Shown: piece by piece, positions 27,912 through 36,810 of the stretch
How the letters are laid out: the number at the start of each line of letters is the position of its first letter
Position numbering within the stretch: position 1 is the stretch's first letter
Origin: Carpediemonas membranifera
Taxonomy: Eukaryota > Fornicata
Assembly: GCA_019828565.1 (NCBI GenBank)
Contig: JAHDYR010000005.1
Coordinates: 372,001-436,000 of the forward strand
Reading direction: 5' to 3'
DNA length: 64,000 nucleotides
Notes under the pieces: generated by a model
Seen by the model: only the letters and a program-made list of their open reading frames with translations
Told to the model about the DNA's origin: nothing
Database searches by the model: none
Program-made: the position numbers and the translations under genes

Positions 27912-28617
27912 TTACTCTACTAACTTGGCTGTATCTATCCCCAACTTCTCCTGGTCCGTCTCGGGGGCCTCATCCCCAGCCTGTCCGGGAACGGACTCCA
28001 CTGACGCCGCCTCTTCTGCCGCCTCTTCTACCGCCGCAGACTCGGGGGCAGCATCTATCGCCGGCTCATGGGTTGGGTCGGGTTCCTCGACATTCTCGGG
28101 GACAGACGTAGAGGTGCTCTCGAGTCTTTGTTCTTCGGTAGTGAACTCCGCGGGTGTCTCTGACAGGGTCTCCGAGATGCCTTCTGCAGTGACTGCAGCC
28201 AGGGCGGCCATGGCCTCGCCGTTGCCGACCTTAAGCTGATCAACCTCGCCCGACAGTTCCTCGAGCGCGTGTTTCTCCCGCTCGACCATGTCGCGTACCT
28301 GCCTATGCATCTTACCCACGCGCTGCTGGACGGTGAGGACCTTGCCGCTGAGCTTGGTCACGCGCTTGTTGGCCGTGCGGAGTTTGTTGGAGTATTCGTC
28401 GAGTGGGACAATAGTGGCCACCTCCCGGAAGTCCTCAAGCGCTATATAAACCTGAGAAGCTGTACAAACTCTTCATGAGGTCACAAATCCGGCTGAGGAG
28501 CTCGGCCTGGTTCGTCTGGATCGAGGAGATGGACGTCATGATGCTCTCCACGCCAGGCTTCAAGAATGACTGGATTTCTGAAGATAGCGTCTCTTGAAAC
28601 GCGGCTTGTTCAGACAT
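27912..28617 (-). CDS. SNAPIN-like coiled-coil protein, one 28-nt intron
   Basis: Exon 1 28617-28470 and exon 2 28441-27912 encode 225 aa; the 28-nt GT-AG intron is 28469-28442. Residues about 10-100 follow the Snapin pattern: LKPGVESIMTSISSIQTNQ, then ELLSRICDLMK, then IVPLDEYSNKLRTANKRV and KLSGKVLTVQQRVGKM, two helices separated by the conserved L-D-x-Y motif. The C-terminal half is acidic and disordered. In other eukaryotes Snapin is a BLOC-1/BORC subunit on endosomes and lysosomes. The start ATG overlaps the TAA of an upstream frame (TAATG). Confidence 0.65.
28442..28469 (-). other. 28-nt spliceosomal intron
   Basis: Begins GTTTGTACAG and ends TTTATATAG on the minus strand. Removal joins LMK to TLEDFREVATIV and restores the Snapin reading frame; without it a stop is reached immediately. 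Confidence 0.8.
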
Positions 28618-29266
28618 TATTGCTGTGTTTCGCCGTTGCTGTTTGACGAGATCATTTGCCGCGCCTTTCCGGGAGTCTCCTCAGACATCTGCATGGGCTC
28701 CTCTGTGGTCGTTGCTCGTCGGAAGCCCTTCTTGACGAACCCGTTCCGAATCTTGCCCGTCACCACTCTGTGCAGGTCTCTGTTGCTGTTTCCGAGGGAG
28801 GGGAGGTTGGTCTCATCGAGCCTTGACTCGACCATCTGGCTGACTTGGGGGACCCAACGTCTTCTGCCTGCTCTCTTTTGCAGCAGTGTGAGTGCGAGTT
28901 CACAGAGTGCCAGCGGCCTTCCCAGGGATTCGGGTCTGTCCACGCGTGAAGGCCAGGTCCGCCCCGATGATGGGGTCTGTGCCTCTTGTCCTTTGGGTGA
29001 CTGGTCGAAGTGGGGGGGGCAGTGGCTGTGACGGTTGCCGCAGTCCCGCTGTTGGGGTTGACCGCCTCCTTCGGGGGGTTTGTGGTCACTGATGCAGAGC
29101 AGTAGGCTTGAATCTCCTTGCCGCACTCTTCGTCCGATTGAGCAAGTGCCCGCCCAATAAAGCAGACGCCGTCCAAAGACCAAGTGCGAGAAATATAGGC
29201 GCGAGGGGCACGCGAAGGAGTTATGTGCTCTCCAATGTTCGTATTTATCTCATTTCGCCGCTTCAT
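28617..29266 (-). pseudogene. Hypothetical gene with a frame change at a G8 run
   Basis: ATG 29266 (MKRRNEINTNIGEH) opens a frame encoding a Ser/Thr/Pro-rich region. Past a run of eight G on the plus strand (29011-29018) the better coding frame is the neighbouring one, reading LALCELALTLLQKRAGRRR and DETNLPSLGNSNRDLHRV to a TAA at 28619-28617. The helical C-terminal part looks real but is unfamiliar. Either the run is mis-sequenced and this is one gene of about 216 codons, or it is not functional. Confidence 0.35.
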
Positions 29267-29393
29267 CCAAGGGCAGACCGCGAGCACGCTTCGCCCACAT
29301 CTGGTACAACCCGCACACGGTCTACCAGGTCTACCGGCGCAGACAAGGAGACGCATGACAGACTACGGCTGAAGCTACCATCCCAAGCCCCCC

Positions 29394-30104
29394 TCAGACC
29401 CACTGTACCAGGGGTGACACCACAGAGGCCGTCTCCACCAGTAACCGGGCCCCGTCCTCGGGTTGTGTGGGTGAAAGCGCCGTCAGCTCAATCAGCACAG
29501 TGCCTGGGTCCAGCAGCACCCTGTCCCTGGCGGCCATGGCCGCGGTCATGAGCACAGTGTCGTCCGGCTGAGTCGGTGAAGTTATGGACGTCGGTGGCGA
29601 AGGGACCATGTTTGGTGTGGGGGCGTCTGGTCTGAGTGTGAAGAGGTGGGTGATCAGCCGGCAGAGCACACCGCCCGGGAGTTCAAACTGGTGGCCCTGG
29701 GCATACGTTACAATCGCCAGGGGACGGTCGGTGGGGGCGTTCTCAGGAAGAGGGGTAGTCATTGCGTCGATCTTGACTGGTCTGCAGGTCACCGCACCTA
29801 GCTTCTTCGGCTTCTTGAGGTCGTATCGGGTGCCGTTGACGATGGTCCCTCCAAACTGGGAAAGACGGAGACGAGTGGCGAAGTTCTCAACAGACTGGCC
29901 GTATACCGCCTCATAGGCATGGAATTTGGATCGGACATGTGACATATCGTGGAGTATGTTGAAAAGCTCCTGGCCCGTTGAGATCCAGGACATAGTGTCG
30001 GCTGCATCGGCAAACATCACCTCGGTGTTGACCTCATTAGTACCATGGCGCAGTATACCTCGCAAATTGCACTCATATACCACTCCTCCTTGCGGCGCAC
30101 TCAT
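29394..30104 (-). CDS. Possible Mediator subunit 18 homologue
   Basis: 236 codons from ATG 30104. Starts VVYECNLRGILRHGT, in the position of the Med18 opening strand (YxLxGxI). The second half contains TRLRLSQFGGTIVNG and a final strand-helix VLIELTALSPTQPEDG...LVQWV, which resembles the Med18 end (L-V-E-L-S-x-x-A-P then a helix). Med18 is a head-module subunit of Mediator, the RNA polymerase II coactivator. The similarity is weak and judged by eye; another beta-barrel protein is possible. Confidence 0.35.
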   Translation of the reverse strand: MSAPQGGVVYECNLRGILRHGTNEVNTEVMFADAADTMSWISTGQELFNILHDMSHVRSKFHAYEAVYGQSVENFATRLRLSQFGGTIVNGTRYDLKKPKKLGAVTCRPVKIDAMTTPLPENAPTDRPLAIVTYAQGHQFELPGGVLCRLITHLFTLRPDAPTPNMVPSPPTSITSPTQPDDTVLMTAAMAARDRVLLDPGTVLIELTALSPTQPEDGARLLVETASVVSPLVQWV

Positions 30105-30129
30105 TCTTCGTCACTGTGGGCAAAACTGG

Positions 30130-30536
30130 CAAAACTAAGAATGCACAGAGATATGTCCAGTCCACGAGCATCGTCTTGGAAAGCGTGCTGCCGCTGGCCC
30201 AGGCGTGTATTAGGGGCACGACCCCCAGTCGGACGGCCTCCTGCCTGTACTCCTCGCCGGAGGTCTCGTCAATGAGAGCCCCCAGCAGACCGGGACAGTG
30301 TTGTGAGCACAGAGGTCGTCACCAGAAGCTCGGTCACGAGCAGCTCGTTGGCCGTGTTCACCTCTGCTGCAAACGTCCCCAGCTTGCTCAAGACTCCGTC
30401 CGAGTCGATGTGAGCCCCGTTCGGTCAGAACTTGGGTCATTCTCTCCATCTCCCCGGTCAGAGCGGTCTCATCGCTGAGGGCATGGAGCTTGGCAGCGTG
30501 CTTTGTTAAACAGGAAGTTGATACACATGACATCAT
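30130..30536 (-). pseudogene. Possible broken helical-repeat protein
   Basis: Minus-strand pieces in different frames look like protein: LHALSDETALTGEMERMTQ, VLSKLGTFAAEVNTANELL and ALIDETSGEEYRQEAVRLG with VVPLIHAWASG. The last resembles an armadillo-type helix pair. No GT-AG pair explains the frame changes. It is probably degenerate, or contains sequence errors. Confidence 0.3.
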
Positions 30537-30780
30537 CAGGAGTAGTCCTTACTTACCTTACCTTCATTTAACAGAGCTACTTCCGCTGTGGTTTCCCCAC
30601 ACCACGAAGGGTCTAACGGGTGTGTTTTTATCGCTAGCTCTACTAGATCGGTGGTGACAACCCATGATGGCCACCGCTTGGGCGATCCTCATGAAAGGAG
30701 GCGCCCCCGGGCCATGTTTTTGCCGCGAAGATTGAGCCCTCTCGAGTGAGGTAATGTTGGTAAGGTAAGGTAAGTACATC
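30537..30780. repeat. Gene-free stretch with short inverted repeat
   Basis: No gene seen. TTACTTACCTTACCTT near 30550 is matched in inverted orientation by AAGGTAAGGTAAGTAC near 30765, with about 200 bp between. It could be the ends of a small non-autonomous element or simple-sequence coincidence. Confidence 0.35.
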
Positions 30781-31271
30781 GACAGGCAATCATCGCGCGC
30801 CCCCTGCCTGCCGCTCGGCCTGGTCTGCCTTCCCCTGTCGAGTTACAGCCCCCCACGGCTGTTCCTACGCCTGTATGCCCTGACGAAGATGAAGCCGACT
30901 CGTTTGATGAGGAGACCGAGCTAGAACCTGTTCCACCGGAACTTGCGATGGCACTCGCCAGAAATGCCGAGCCTCGCACCGCGGAGATCCCACAGAGGAC
31001 TCCTCCTCCCCCAGCAACGCCTGTGCAGCCCCAGGTGTCACCGGAAACACCGTCTCCCCCGCCCCGCCCCCCGAGTAACCGTCGCGCCGACTCGGCCAGG
31101 GTCCAGGTCCTCAACAGAGAACTGCTGGCCCAAGGCGCCTCGGCCCTTAGGCACGTTGCTGAGGCCGGTCACGTTGTACAGCTCTTCCACTGTAGCAGGA
31201 CATTAAAGTGCACCACTCACTTGTCTACAGAAAGTGCCACAGAAGTCTTCTACAGCGAAATTTTAGTATGA
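30774..31271 (+). CDS. Pro-rich, acidic hypothetical protein
   Basis: A plus-strand frame open from about 30774 runs through RPGLPSPVELQPP, an acidic patch (DEDEADSFDEETELE), then ATG 30948 and a strongly Pro-rich part (TPPPPATPVQPQ) to a helix (RVQVLNRELLAQGAS). The end near 31270 looks arbitrary; a following frame (IVDWAVYLHKVKKESQ) may be a further exon. No family recognised. Confidence 0.35.
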   Translation, partial: VHRQAIIARPLPAARPGLPSPVELQPPTAVPTPVCPDEDEADSFDEETELEPVPPELAMALARNAEPRTAEIPQRTPPPPATPVQPQVSPETPSPPPRPPSNRRADSARVQVLNRELLAQGASALRHVAEAGHVVQLFHCSRTLKCTTHLSTESATEVFYSEILV

Positions 31272-31311
31272 GAACTGCCTCACACCCGCCTGATACCACC
31301 AACATCGTGGA

Positions 31312-31641
31312 TTGGGCTGTATATCTGCACAAGGTCAAGAAGGAAAGTCAAGACTCCTGACCGGCCACAGCGGTAGAGTCGGCCAGATCCGCCTCCAGAT
31401 GTCCCAGGGCGCAAACACGGCCCAGCTCAACCAATTCTTTAGCTGGCTTGGTATCAGCACGGCTGCAGGCTATCAGGAAGCCGTCAGTGTTGCGCCTCTC
31501 CCCACTCCGCCCCAAGTTCCCCGGGTCGTCTCTGGTGGTGCTCCGAGGGTTCCGTTGGCAGTCGAGGTTGTCCCAGTCGAGACGGATCAGGTCTCCTCTG
31601 GTGTGGACTCGGTCCAGCCCGGAGCCTCCCAGCACTACTAA
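31312..31641 (+). CDS. Hypothetical small protein, possibly exon of the preceding gene
   Basis: About 109 codons with no clear ATG at the start; the first Met in a sensible context is in MSQGANTAQLNQFFSWLG. It ends SVQPGASQHY and TAA, 87 bp before the convergent DUF4485 gene stop. Low-complexity Pro/Val composition; no domain recognised. Confidence 0.25.
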   Translation: MGCISAQGQEGKSRLLTGHSGRVGQIRLQMSQGANTAQLNQFFSWLGISTAAGYQEAVSVAPLPTPPQVPRVVSGGAPRVPLAVEVVPVETDQVSSGVDSVQPGASQHY

Positions 31642-31727
31642 ATGGCTTGAGTGACTCTGCTGCCTCTGTCCGGGAGTCGGAAAGTGACACTGCCCGCAGC
31701 CGCCATTCATATTTACTATACAACCTC

Positions 31728-32585
31728 TCACAGCATGTCTTTCAGCCGCATTGTCTCCCGGTGATACTCCCGCAGTTCCTCCAGGAAGTCCGGGTCATCG
31801 TCACTGTCCTGGTAGCCGTCCTTGATGACGTCCCGGACATCCTCCATCCTCGCCATAGCTGGTCTGGCGGGGCTAAACCCGCTGTGGTTGTGTGAGCTCG
31901 TGGAGTTGGTAAGCTTCACCGCTGACGGCGACGCTCCTGAGACATGGCTGCCCCCGTGGCTCCTGCTGTATGCCTGTGACTCGTGTATACTGGCGCTGAC
32001 GGCCGACGCTGCCTGCTGCTGCTTGATGGTCGCCCTCTGCTCTGCAATCACCCGGCGGGCCTGTGACAACTCCCGCTCGAGTCGCTGGTTATCAGCCCGC
32101 AGTCGGTCATTCTCATCGTTGAGCGTCCTGTTCTCTGCCATAATCTGCGTGTTTCTCTCTCTCAGGCTGTGTATACTGTCCTCCATCCTTGACTTGGCAG
32201 GGTCGTACTTGGACCCGATAAAACTCGCCTGGCTGGCTGACGTGCTCGGCCGCTTGACTGCGCCCTTCTCCTTCTTGAGGTACATGTGCATGTACGACGG
32301 TAGGTTGGGGAGGTCGCCGTCAGGAGGGAGGCGGCGGAAGGGCTCCTGTAGCGAACGATCGTGGACGAATTGGCGGAGAAGGCGGGCATATAGGTTACGG
32401 TTCTTCTTCCAGCTGATCAGAGTGTGCGGCTCGCTAAGGCGCTGCACCCACTTCTGAGTGAGAGGAGACATGGCGCGACAAACCTCAATAAGGATACGAT
32501 CATGTGTGTTGAAATAGACATATTCTCGATCTATGGATAATATACAGTCCTGGAATCTCTTATCTAACGTCGCACTAAGCTCCAT
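31728..32585 (-). CDS. DUF4485-domain coiled-coil protein
   Basis: 285 codons from ATG 32585. Residues about 5-100 match DUF4485: LDKRFQDCILSIDREY, HDRILIEVCRAMSPLT, SWKKNRNLYARLLRQFV, then EPFRRLPPDGDLPNLP, a set of helices ending in the P-F-x-x-x-P-P motif. Residues about 130-195 form a coiled coil (RERNTQIMAENRTLNDEND). The domain is found at the N-terminus of centrosomal and ciliary coiled-coil proteins such as CEP112, so a cytoskeletal role is plausible. The acidic C-terminal tail ends ETMRLKDML. Confidence 0.75.
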   Translation of the reverse strand: MELSATLDKRFQDCILSIDREYVYFNTHDRILIEVCRAMSPLTQKWVQRLSEPHTLISWKKNRNLYARLLRQFVHDRSLQEPFRRLPPDGDLPNLPSYMHMYLKKEKGAVKRPSTSASQASFIGSKYDPAKSRMEDSIHSLRERNTQIMAENRTLNDENDRLRADNQRLERELSQARRVIAEQRATIKQQQAASAVSASIHESQAYSRSHGGSHVSGASPSAVKLTNSTSSHNHSGFSPARPAMARMEDVRDVIKDGYQDSDDDPDFLEELREYHRETMRLKDML

Positions 32586-32773
32586 CAAGGGAGAAAGAGT
32601 TCCCGAAATCGGCCAAATTCCGGTGCAGTTTTAGGCATTGTAGCTTGAGACTCAACAATTCTAATCCTGCGCGGCACAGTGGCGAGATGGAGTGTGAGTG
32701 TGAAAGTGTGTGCTGGTGTGAGACGTGAGTATCGGACCCCGTTGCGTTGCTGATTGGCTCGACTTTGGCGAGG

Positions 32774-32819
32774 CTGATTCAGCGAGACGAGACCAAGGGT
32801 CAGGGTGATGGTTATAAAG
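32774..32819. repeat. Dispersed 46-bp intergenic repeat, copy 1
   Basis: Matches 36698-36743 at 43 of 46 positions, same orientation, core AGACCAAGGGTCAGGGTGAT. It lies 72 bp downstream of the stop of the minus-strand gene ending at 32892. Function unknown: 3'-processing signal, promoter element or small RNA are possible. Confidence 0.85.
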
Positions 32820-32891
32820 AAGAAAGTTTTAGGCATAACGACAGTCAAGTCACCAGACCTCCATCGACACATCAATTCTTCGATACACTAT

Positions 32892-33620
32892 TTACAGGTC
32901 CTTCTTGGCCGTGGGGTCGACGAGGTGGGGGAACCTGGTCGGGCCCTGGATGGTCAGCCCCATGTACAGGCCCCAGGCCGCTAGCAGGACTGCAAGTCCA
33001 CCGCCGATAACGAGAGTGAGTGTGAGGCCGTCAAAGTAGTAGCCGAGGTCCCAGAGGTTGACGTCCTTGTCGGTGTCAGAGTATACGAAGCTCTCCGTGC
33101 GGCCGAGAGTTTGCGGGAAGGAAGTAAACATCACAACAGTGTGGCCTGCATTCACGGCAGCGGTGGCGATGGCGTCGAGGGCGGTGAGCATGCTTGCGAG
33201 GCTGTCGTAATCCTTCTCGGACACGGCGAATACGGTGGGGCCAACGATGCCGCTAGACGTCTCGGGCATGGCAAGTGGCTCTCCATACTTTTCCTTGATG
33301 TAGCTGGAGTCCATGAGGGCTGGGGAGGCGCGGACAGCCGGTGTCGAGGCAAAAGTGAGGTTGAAGTCGCCTTCACGGAAAAGCTCGCGGGAGGAAGCGG
33401 CCTTTGAGTTCGGGAAAAGAGAAGCGGAAGCCCGAACAACTTCATCCGCCCGGAAAGAGTCGATATCAAAAACGAGGGTGGTTGCAGCGGCCGGGACCTT
33501 GTAAGAGGACGAGGCAAAGATCGTAGCGTCATTAAAAGCCACGGTCAATGGCTTCCCATAGTACGTTGTGCTTGCAAATGAAAGTGTGACGAATGCGAGG
33601 AGCAGGAAAGCTCTGTTCAT
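32892..33620 (-). CDS. Type I membrane protein, V-ATPase accessory (Ac45/Voa1)-like
   Basis: 242 codons from ATG 33620. A signal peptide (MNRAFLLLAFVTLSFAST), a lumenal domain of about 185 residues, one membrane segment (LTLVIGGGLAVLLAAWGLYM) and a short cytosolic tail ending KKDL, a dilysine ER-retrieval signal. The layout and the membrane segment followed by a short polar tail resemble Ac45/ATP6AP1 and yeast Voa1/Big1, which help assemble the V-ATPase; sequence similarity elsewhere is weak. Without that match it is simply a type I ER/Golgi membrane protein. Confidence 0.45.
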   Translation of the reverse strand: MNRAFLLLAFVTLSFASTTYYGKPLTVAFNDATIFASSSYKVPAAATTLVFDIDSFRADEVVRASASLFPNSKAASSRELFREGDFNLTFASTPAVRASPALMDSSYIKEKYGEPLAMPETSSGIVGPTVFAVSEKDYDSLASMLTALDAIATAAVNAGHTVVMFTSFPQTLGRTESFVYSDTDKDVNLWDLGYYFDGLTLTLVIGGGLAVLLAAWGLYMGLTIQGPTRFPHLVDPTAKKDL

Positions 33621-33674
33621 GCAAGCTCACAGCTGTCCTTAAACTGCTGCCCCGTAAAATGTGATTTACGTGTT

Positions 33675-34165
33675 ATGTACGTCTTCGGTTATAACTGCAT
33701 GCAAGCTTCTAGACCGATGACGAATGACAAGACCAGGAGATTGGAGGCCCTGGACATCGATTCTTACGTTGATCACCTTCTCTGGTATGACGCATACCGT
33801 TCCTCGCGTCGTGCCCGGCCGTTCCATCATTGCTTAGGCGGCGACGTCAAGCGCCAAGCTTTGATGGAATACGGCATCGCCAGCGTTGACGAATATGATC
33901 CTCCTCGCGTAGACGCAGGGTACTTCCGACTCCTCGTCGACCTCTTCGTCAAGCTCGGATGAAGAGGAGACCCGCGCTGAACGTAACAGCCGCCTGCGGC
34001 ACGCATGGATGGGCCTGTGTGCCCCGTGACCAGGGAGGGTCATGAGCGGGACGAAGCGGCCAAGCACTTGAACAGTTCCTGAAGGGACGGAAGTTCACTG
34101 TCGTTACTTATCGCCGCAACCTGTGGATGGGCCAGTCTGACAACACCACGAGTTCTGACATTTAA
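33675..34165 (+). pseudogene. Ty3/gypsy relic (possible gag piece and RNase H end)
   Basis: ATG 33675 opens 95 codons (YVDHLLWYDAYRSSRR); after about 33930 another frame carries SSSSSDEEETRAERNSRL. Near 34085-34165 a frame reads EQFLKGRKFTVVTYRRNLW, the block of gypsy RNase H (hydrophobic-G-R-K-F-T-V-x-T-x-x-x-x-L), then ends SSDI-TAA. Pieces are too decayed to join with confidence. Confidence 0.45.
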
Positions 34166-34181
34166 AAAAAATATGCTGAGT

Positions 34182-35698
34182 TCACTCGAGGCCCTGGGCT
34201 AGCTCAGCACCGCAGCGCTCAATCATCATCCTGAACGCTTCTTCGCGGTCCGACGCTTCGTCCACCCTGGCCTCGAACACCTCAGCGAGGACACGCCGCT
34301 GGAGGGCAGGCAGCACCTTGAACACGGGCTTGCCCCACACAAGCCCGCACAGCGAGACGAGCTCCTTCGTGTTGACGGGAACCCTGAGACCTGGGGCCGA
34401 GCAGAGGTGCTGAGAAATGATGAATTCAAGGAGTCCGGCATATTCTTGAGTCGACAGAGTCACCCGGCTGAGTGCAAGCGCGGGGACAATCAAGCCGTGC
34501 TTGAAGTCGTTCGTCATCCCGCAGAGCACGGCGCCCACCCCGCCCCTGGTCAGCCGGGACATGTCGAGCCCGGCCAGGGCCGCCGCACGGGCGAGGATGT
34601 CTTCCACGAGGGAGATCTCCCGGTTGGACATCTTTATGTCCCGCAAAACTGCGGTGACTGCAGAAGTCTCCTTCATTTTCTTCCCCATCCTCGCCAGGGT
34701 CGTCGTGCCATAAACAGGGTGCAGGATTGCTGACAGACTCACCCCGAGTCGGAGCTCAGAAGCAGAGCCGGTCCATAGGCTGGATAGCTCAGTGGTTAGC
34801 ATGGCCAGACCGTCAAAAGCCCGCTCGACGCGGGGCTCGTACCCGCGCCAGGCATCGGGTAGAGGAATAACAGCTGTGTGTAAGCCAAGCGAGACGAGCG
34901 TGTTGATGCCCAACTGACAATTAGGGTGTTCAAGCATCAGTTGGGCCTCGTGGGTGATCCGCTCTTGGGATACAATATCCCGAAGCTTGGGCAATAGACT
35001 CGAATCTTTCATCGACTCAAAGATCGAGTCGTGAATCTGGAATTTGAATCTAGAAGCGAATCTTGCCACTCTCAGCATCCGGAGCGGGTCATCTCTGAAT
35101 GTCTGGGTCGGCTCCAGCGGTGTCCGAATCAACCCGGCCCGGAGATCGTCCAGGCCCCTGTGCAAGAAGTCCTCAACCATGCCCGTGTTGATGTTGTAGA
35201 ACAGGGCGTTCATAGTGAGATCTCTGCGCTCAGCGTCCTGCAGTGGCGTTCCAAACTTCACTGTGGGGATTCGGCTGGCCTCGTTGTATTCCTCGGATCG
35301 TAGGTTGACGAAATCAACCCAGATGCCCAGGATATGGATACGTGCACACTCTAAGTGCTTCGACTTCTCGGGGTCTGCGCGGATTACGGCTACGCGGTGC
35401 TGCTCGGCGTGTGCTGGGTGAGGGGGGATGGGGTGACGTACTCTCGGCGTAATACTCGACAACCTTCTCTGCAAACTCACGCCCAGTGACATTGTCAGTA
35501 GTAATATCAATATCTTCATTCTGTTTGCCTAGAACTTTGTCTCGAACCTGGATAAGCGTTCGTTACGTTACAAACCCAGCCACCAGCGACGCGAAGAGTA
35601 GTTTTGCACTCGTATTTGGCTAAAACAGCCTTAAGAATGTCGAACAGCTGAGTTTCAAGCTCGGTTAGCTCAATCACGACATTTTCAACTGCACTCAT
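34182..35698 (-). CDS. CCA tRNA nucleotidyltransferase, two 28-nt introns
   Basis: Exons 35698-35576, 35547-35442 and 35413-34182 give 486 aa from ATG 35698. It adds or repairs the 3' CCA of tRNAs. Class II motifs: LRVAGGWVRDK (motif A; the first intron splits W from V-R-D), NEDIDITTD (metal-binding D-x-D), RRDLTMNALFYN (motif B) and DDPLRMLRVARFASRF (motif D/E region), followed by a helical neck and tail. Unspliced, the protein would stop right after GGWV. The C-terminal half is helical and less conserved. It may serve both nucleus and mitochondrion-related organelle, but no clear targeting peptide is seen. Confidence 0.93.
35414..35441 (-). other. 28-nt intron 2 of the CCA-adding enzyme gene
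   Basis: GTACGTCACC at the 5' end and TCACCCAG at the 3' end (minus strand). Splicing joins VVEYYAE to THAEQHRVAVIRAD and keeps the frame. Confidence 0.88.
35548..35575 (-). other. 28-nt intron 1 of the CCA-adding enzyme gene
   Basis: Starts GTTTGTAACG and ends GCTTATCCAG (minus strand). It falls exactly between codons for GGW and VRD in the conserved motif A, so its removal is dictated by the protein family. Confidence 0.92.
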
Positions 35699-35889
35699 CC
35701 TTTGTCCTTAACGTGCGGCTGAATACAGGACCGTCTAGCTCAGTCGACTGACTCAGCCGCCCGACAAATGCAGTAGACGGAGTCAAGATGCTGTTCTGTG
35801 CCCATCTATGGTCTGTCCTTCACCCTTCATTCGACGCCATCATCATCCGAGGGTCCTTTATCCGAAATGACGACCCGAAGATCGATGTC

Positions 35890-36332
35890 TCAGGCTGAGA
35901 TTCTGGCTACCGCGACCAGTTCTCGGTGGAGACCGTCAAGCTCAGAGCTCTTCTCCATCCGCATGAACAGTTGCTGTGTGAATGGGGTGGGTGGGTCGTA
36001 CCTTCAGCCACATGTTGCTGCGGCGGTACTTGGTGAATGTCCGCTCTCGCAGCTCGCAGTAGATGTTCTTCTGGTGTCTGTTGCCGTCGCCCTGCTTCAG
36101 TGTGAAGTACAGCTCGGCAAGGTCAAGCAGCTCCTCACGGCTCGGGGGTGCAAAGCTGAGGCTCGGCTTCTCGTGGATCTCATAGCGCTCGCGACATTGA
36201 CGATTATCCATGGCGTCTACGTTGGAGGCAACCGCGACCCAGTCTCCCGTGCCGTGCCTGCTAATCGAGCACAGTAGCGCGAAACGAGAAGCAATGCAGC
36301 GTTCGAAGGCTATGTAAATGCTTTTTATGCAT
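35890..36332 (-). CDS. Small Myb-like (SANT) DNA-binding protein, two 28-nt introns
   Basis: Exons 36332-36286, 36257-36002 and 35973-35890 give 128 aa from ATG 36332 and a TGA stop; exon lengths sum to a whole number of codons. HGTGDWVAVASNV then NRQCRERYEIH is the second half of a Myb repeat. SREELLDLAELYFTLKQG, then RTFTKYRRSNMWLK is a second repeat with atypical aromatic spacing. The C-terminus is QLFMRMEKSSELDGLHREL. Myb repeats bind DNA or, as SANT, histone tails. The first repeat lacks its usual N-terminal W-x-x-E-E-D helix, so exon 1 is less certain than the rest. Confidence 0.65.
35974..36001 (-). other. 28-nt intron 2 of the Myb-like gene
   Basis: Starts GTACGACCCA and ends TTCACACAG (minus strand). 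Splicing joins SNMWLK to QLFMRMEKSS. Confidence 0.82.
36258..36285 (-). other. 28-nt intron 1 of the Myb-like gene
   Basis: Starts GTTTCGCGCT and ends ATTAGCAG (minus strand). It connects an ATG-containing exon to the HGTGDW exon in frame. The unspliced frame is also open for some distance but has no ATG, so this intron is less certain than the others. Confidence 0.6.
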
Positions 36333-36697
36333 GGATTCACGGGAAATTGTGCAGATATCTCGATCTTCCCTTACTAGGACGAAAACGAGATTGTGCCGAA
36401 TCCGTTGAGAAAGAACAAACAAATAGGGTCCTGGATGTATTCCTCAACAGTCGAATAGTCACCAGCAAAAGCCATGAGGCGTGTCGCTTGAGACGAGAGC
36501 CTTTTGGACGGGATTTGTGGTCTAAAGTGCACGACCAGAATCGCCGGAAATGCAGAACATCCGGGGCCATGAAAGGCGTAGGTCCGCATGCGATGGCCCT
36601 CGACGCAGTATAGCATTCGTGCATGGCTATCGATGTCAAACCAATTTTTTCAAAATTGACCGTTGCAGGGATCTGCAGGATTACACTCAGGGGAGCA
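36333..36697. other. Intergenic region, no gene recognised
   Basis: Small frames on the minus strand (for example 36616-36374) have ATG starts but no recognisable domain. It lies upstream of the Myb-like gene and may hold its promoter. Confidence 0.4.
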
Positions 36698-36743
36698 CTG
36701 ATTCACCGAGTCGAGACCAAGGGTCAGGGTGATGGTCATAAAG
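36698..36743. repeat. Dispersed 46-bp intergenic repeat, copy 2
   Basis: Same orientation as copy 1 at 32774-32819 with three mismatches. It lies 67 bp downstream of the stop of the minus-strand gene ending at 36811, almost the same distance as copy 1 from its neighbour. Confidence 0.85.
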
Positions 36744-36810
36744 GGTTCGGGAGTTACACTCGGGTAGCACTTACTGTCACTCAAACCATGTACAATTTAT
36801 CGGTGTCTGC

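Noticed and set aside
32585-32875. Small minus-strand ORF upstream of the DUF4485 gene
   Set aside because: Composition is low-complexity and it lies in the intergenic region containing the 46-bp repeat. The equivalent frame at the second repeat copy is not conserved at the protein level.
34776-34860. tRNA-like sequence (perfect A box TAGCTCAGTGGTTAGC, partial B box) antisense to the CCA-adding enzyme gene
   Set aside because: The T stem is good but the T loop lacks TTC-R-A, the acceptor has two mismatches and the D stem is short. The bases are constrained by a conserved protein on the other strand, so the likeness is coincidental.
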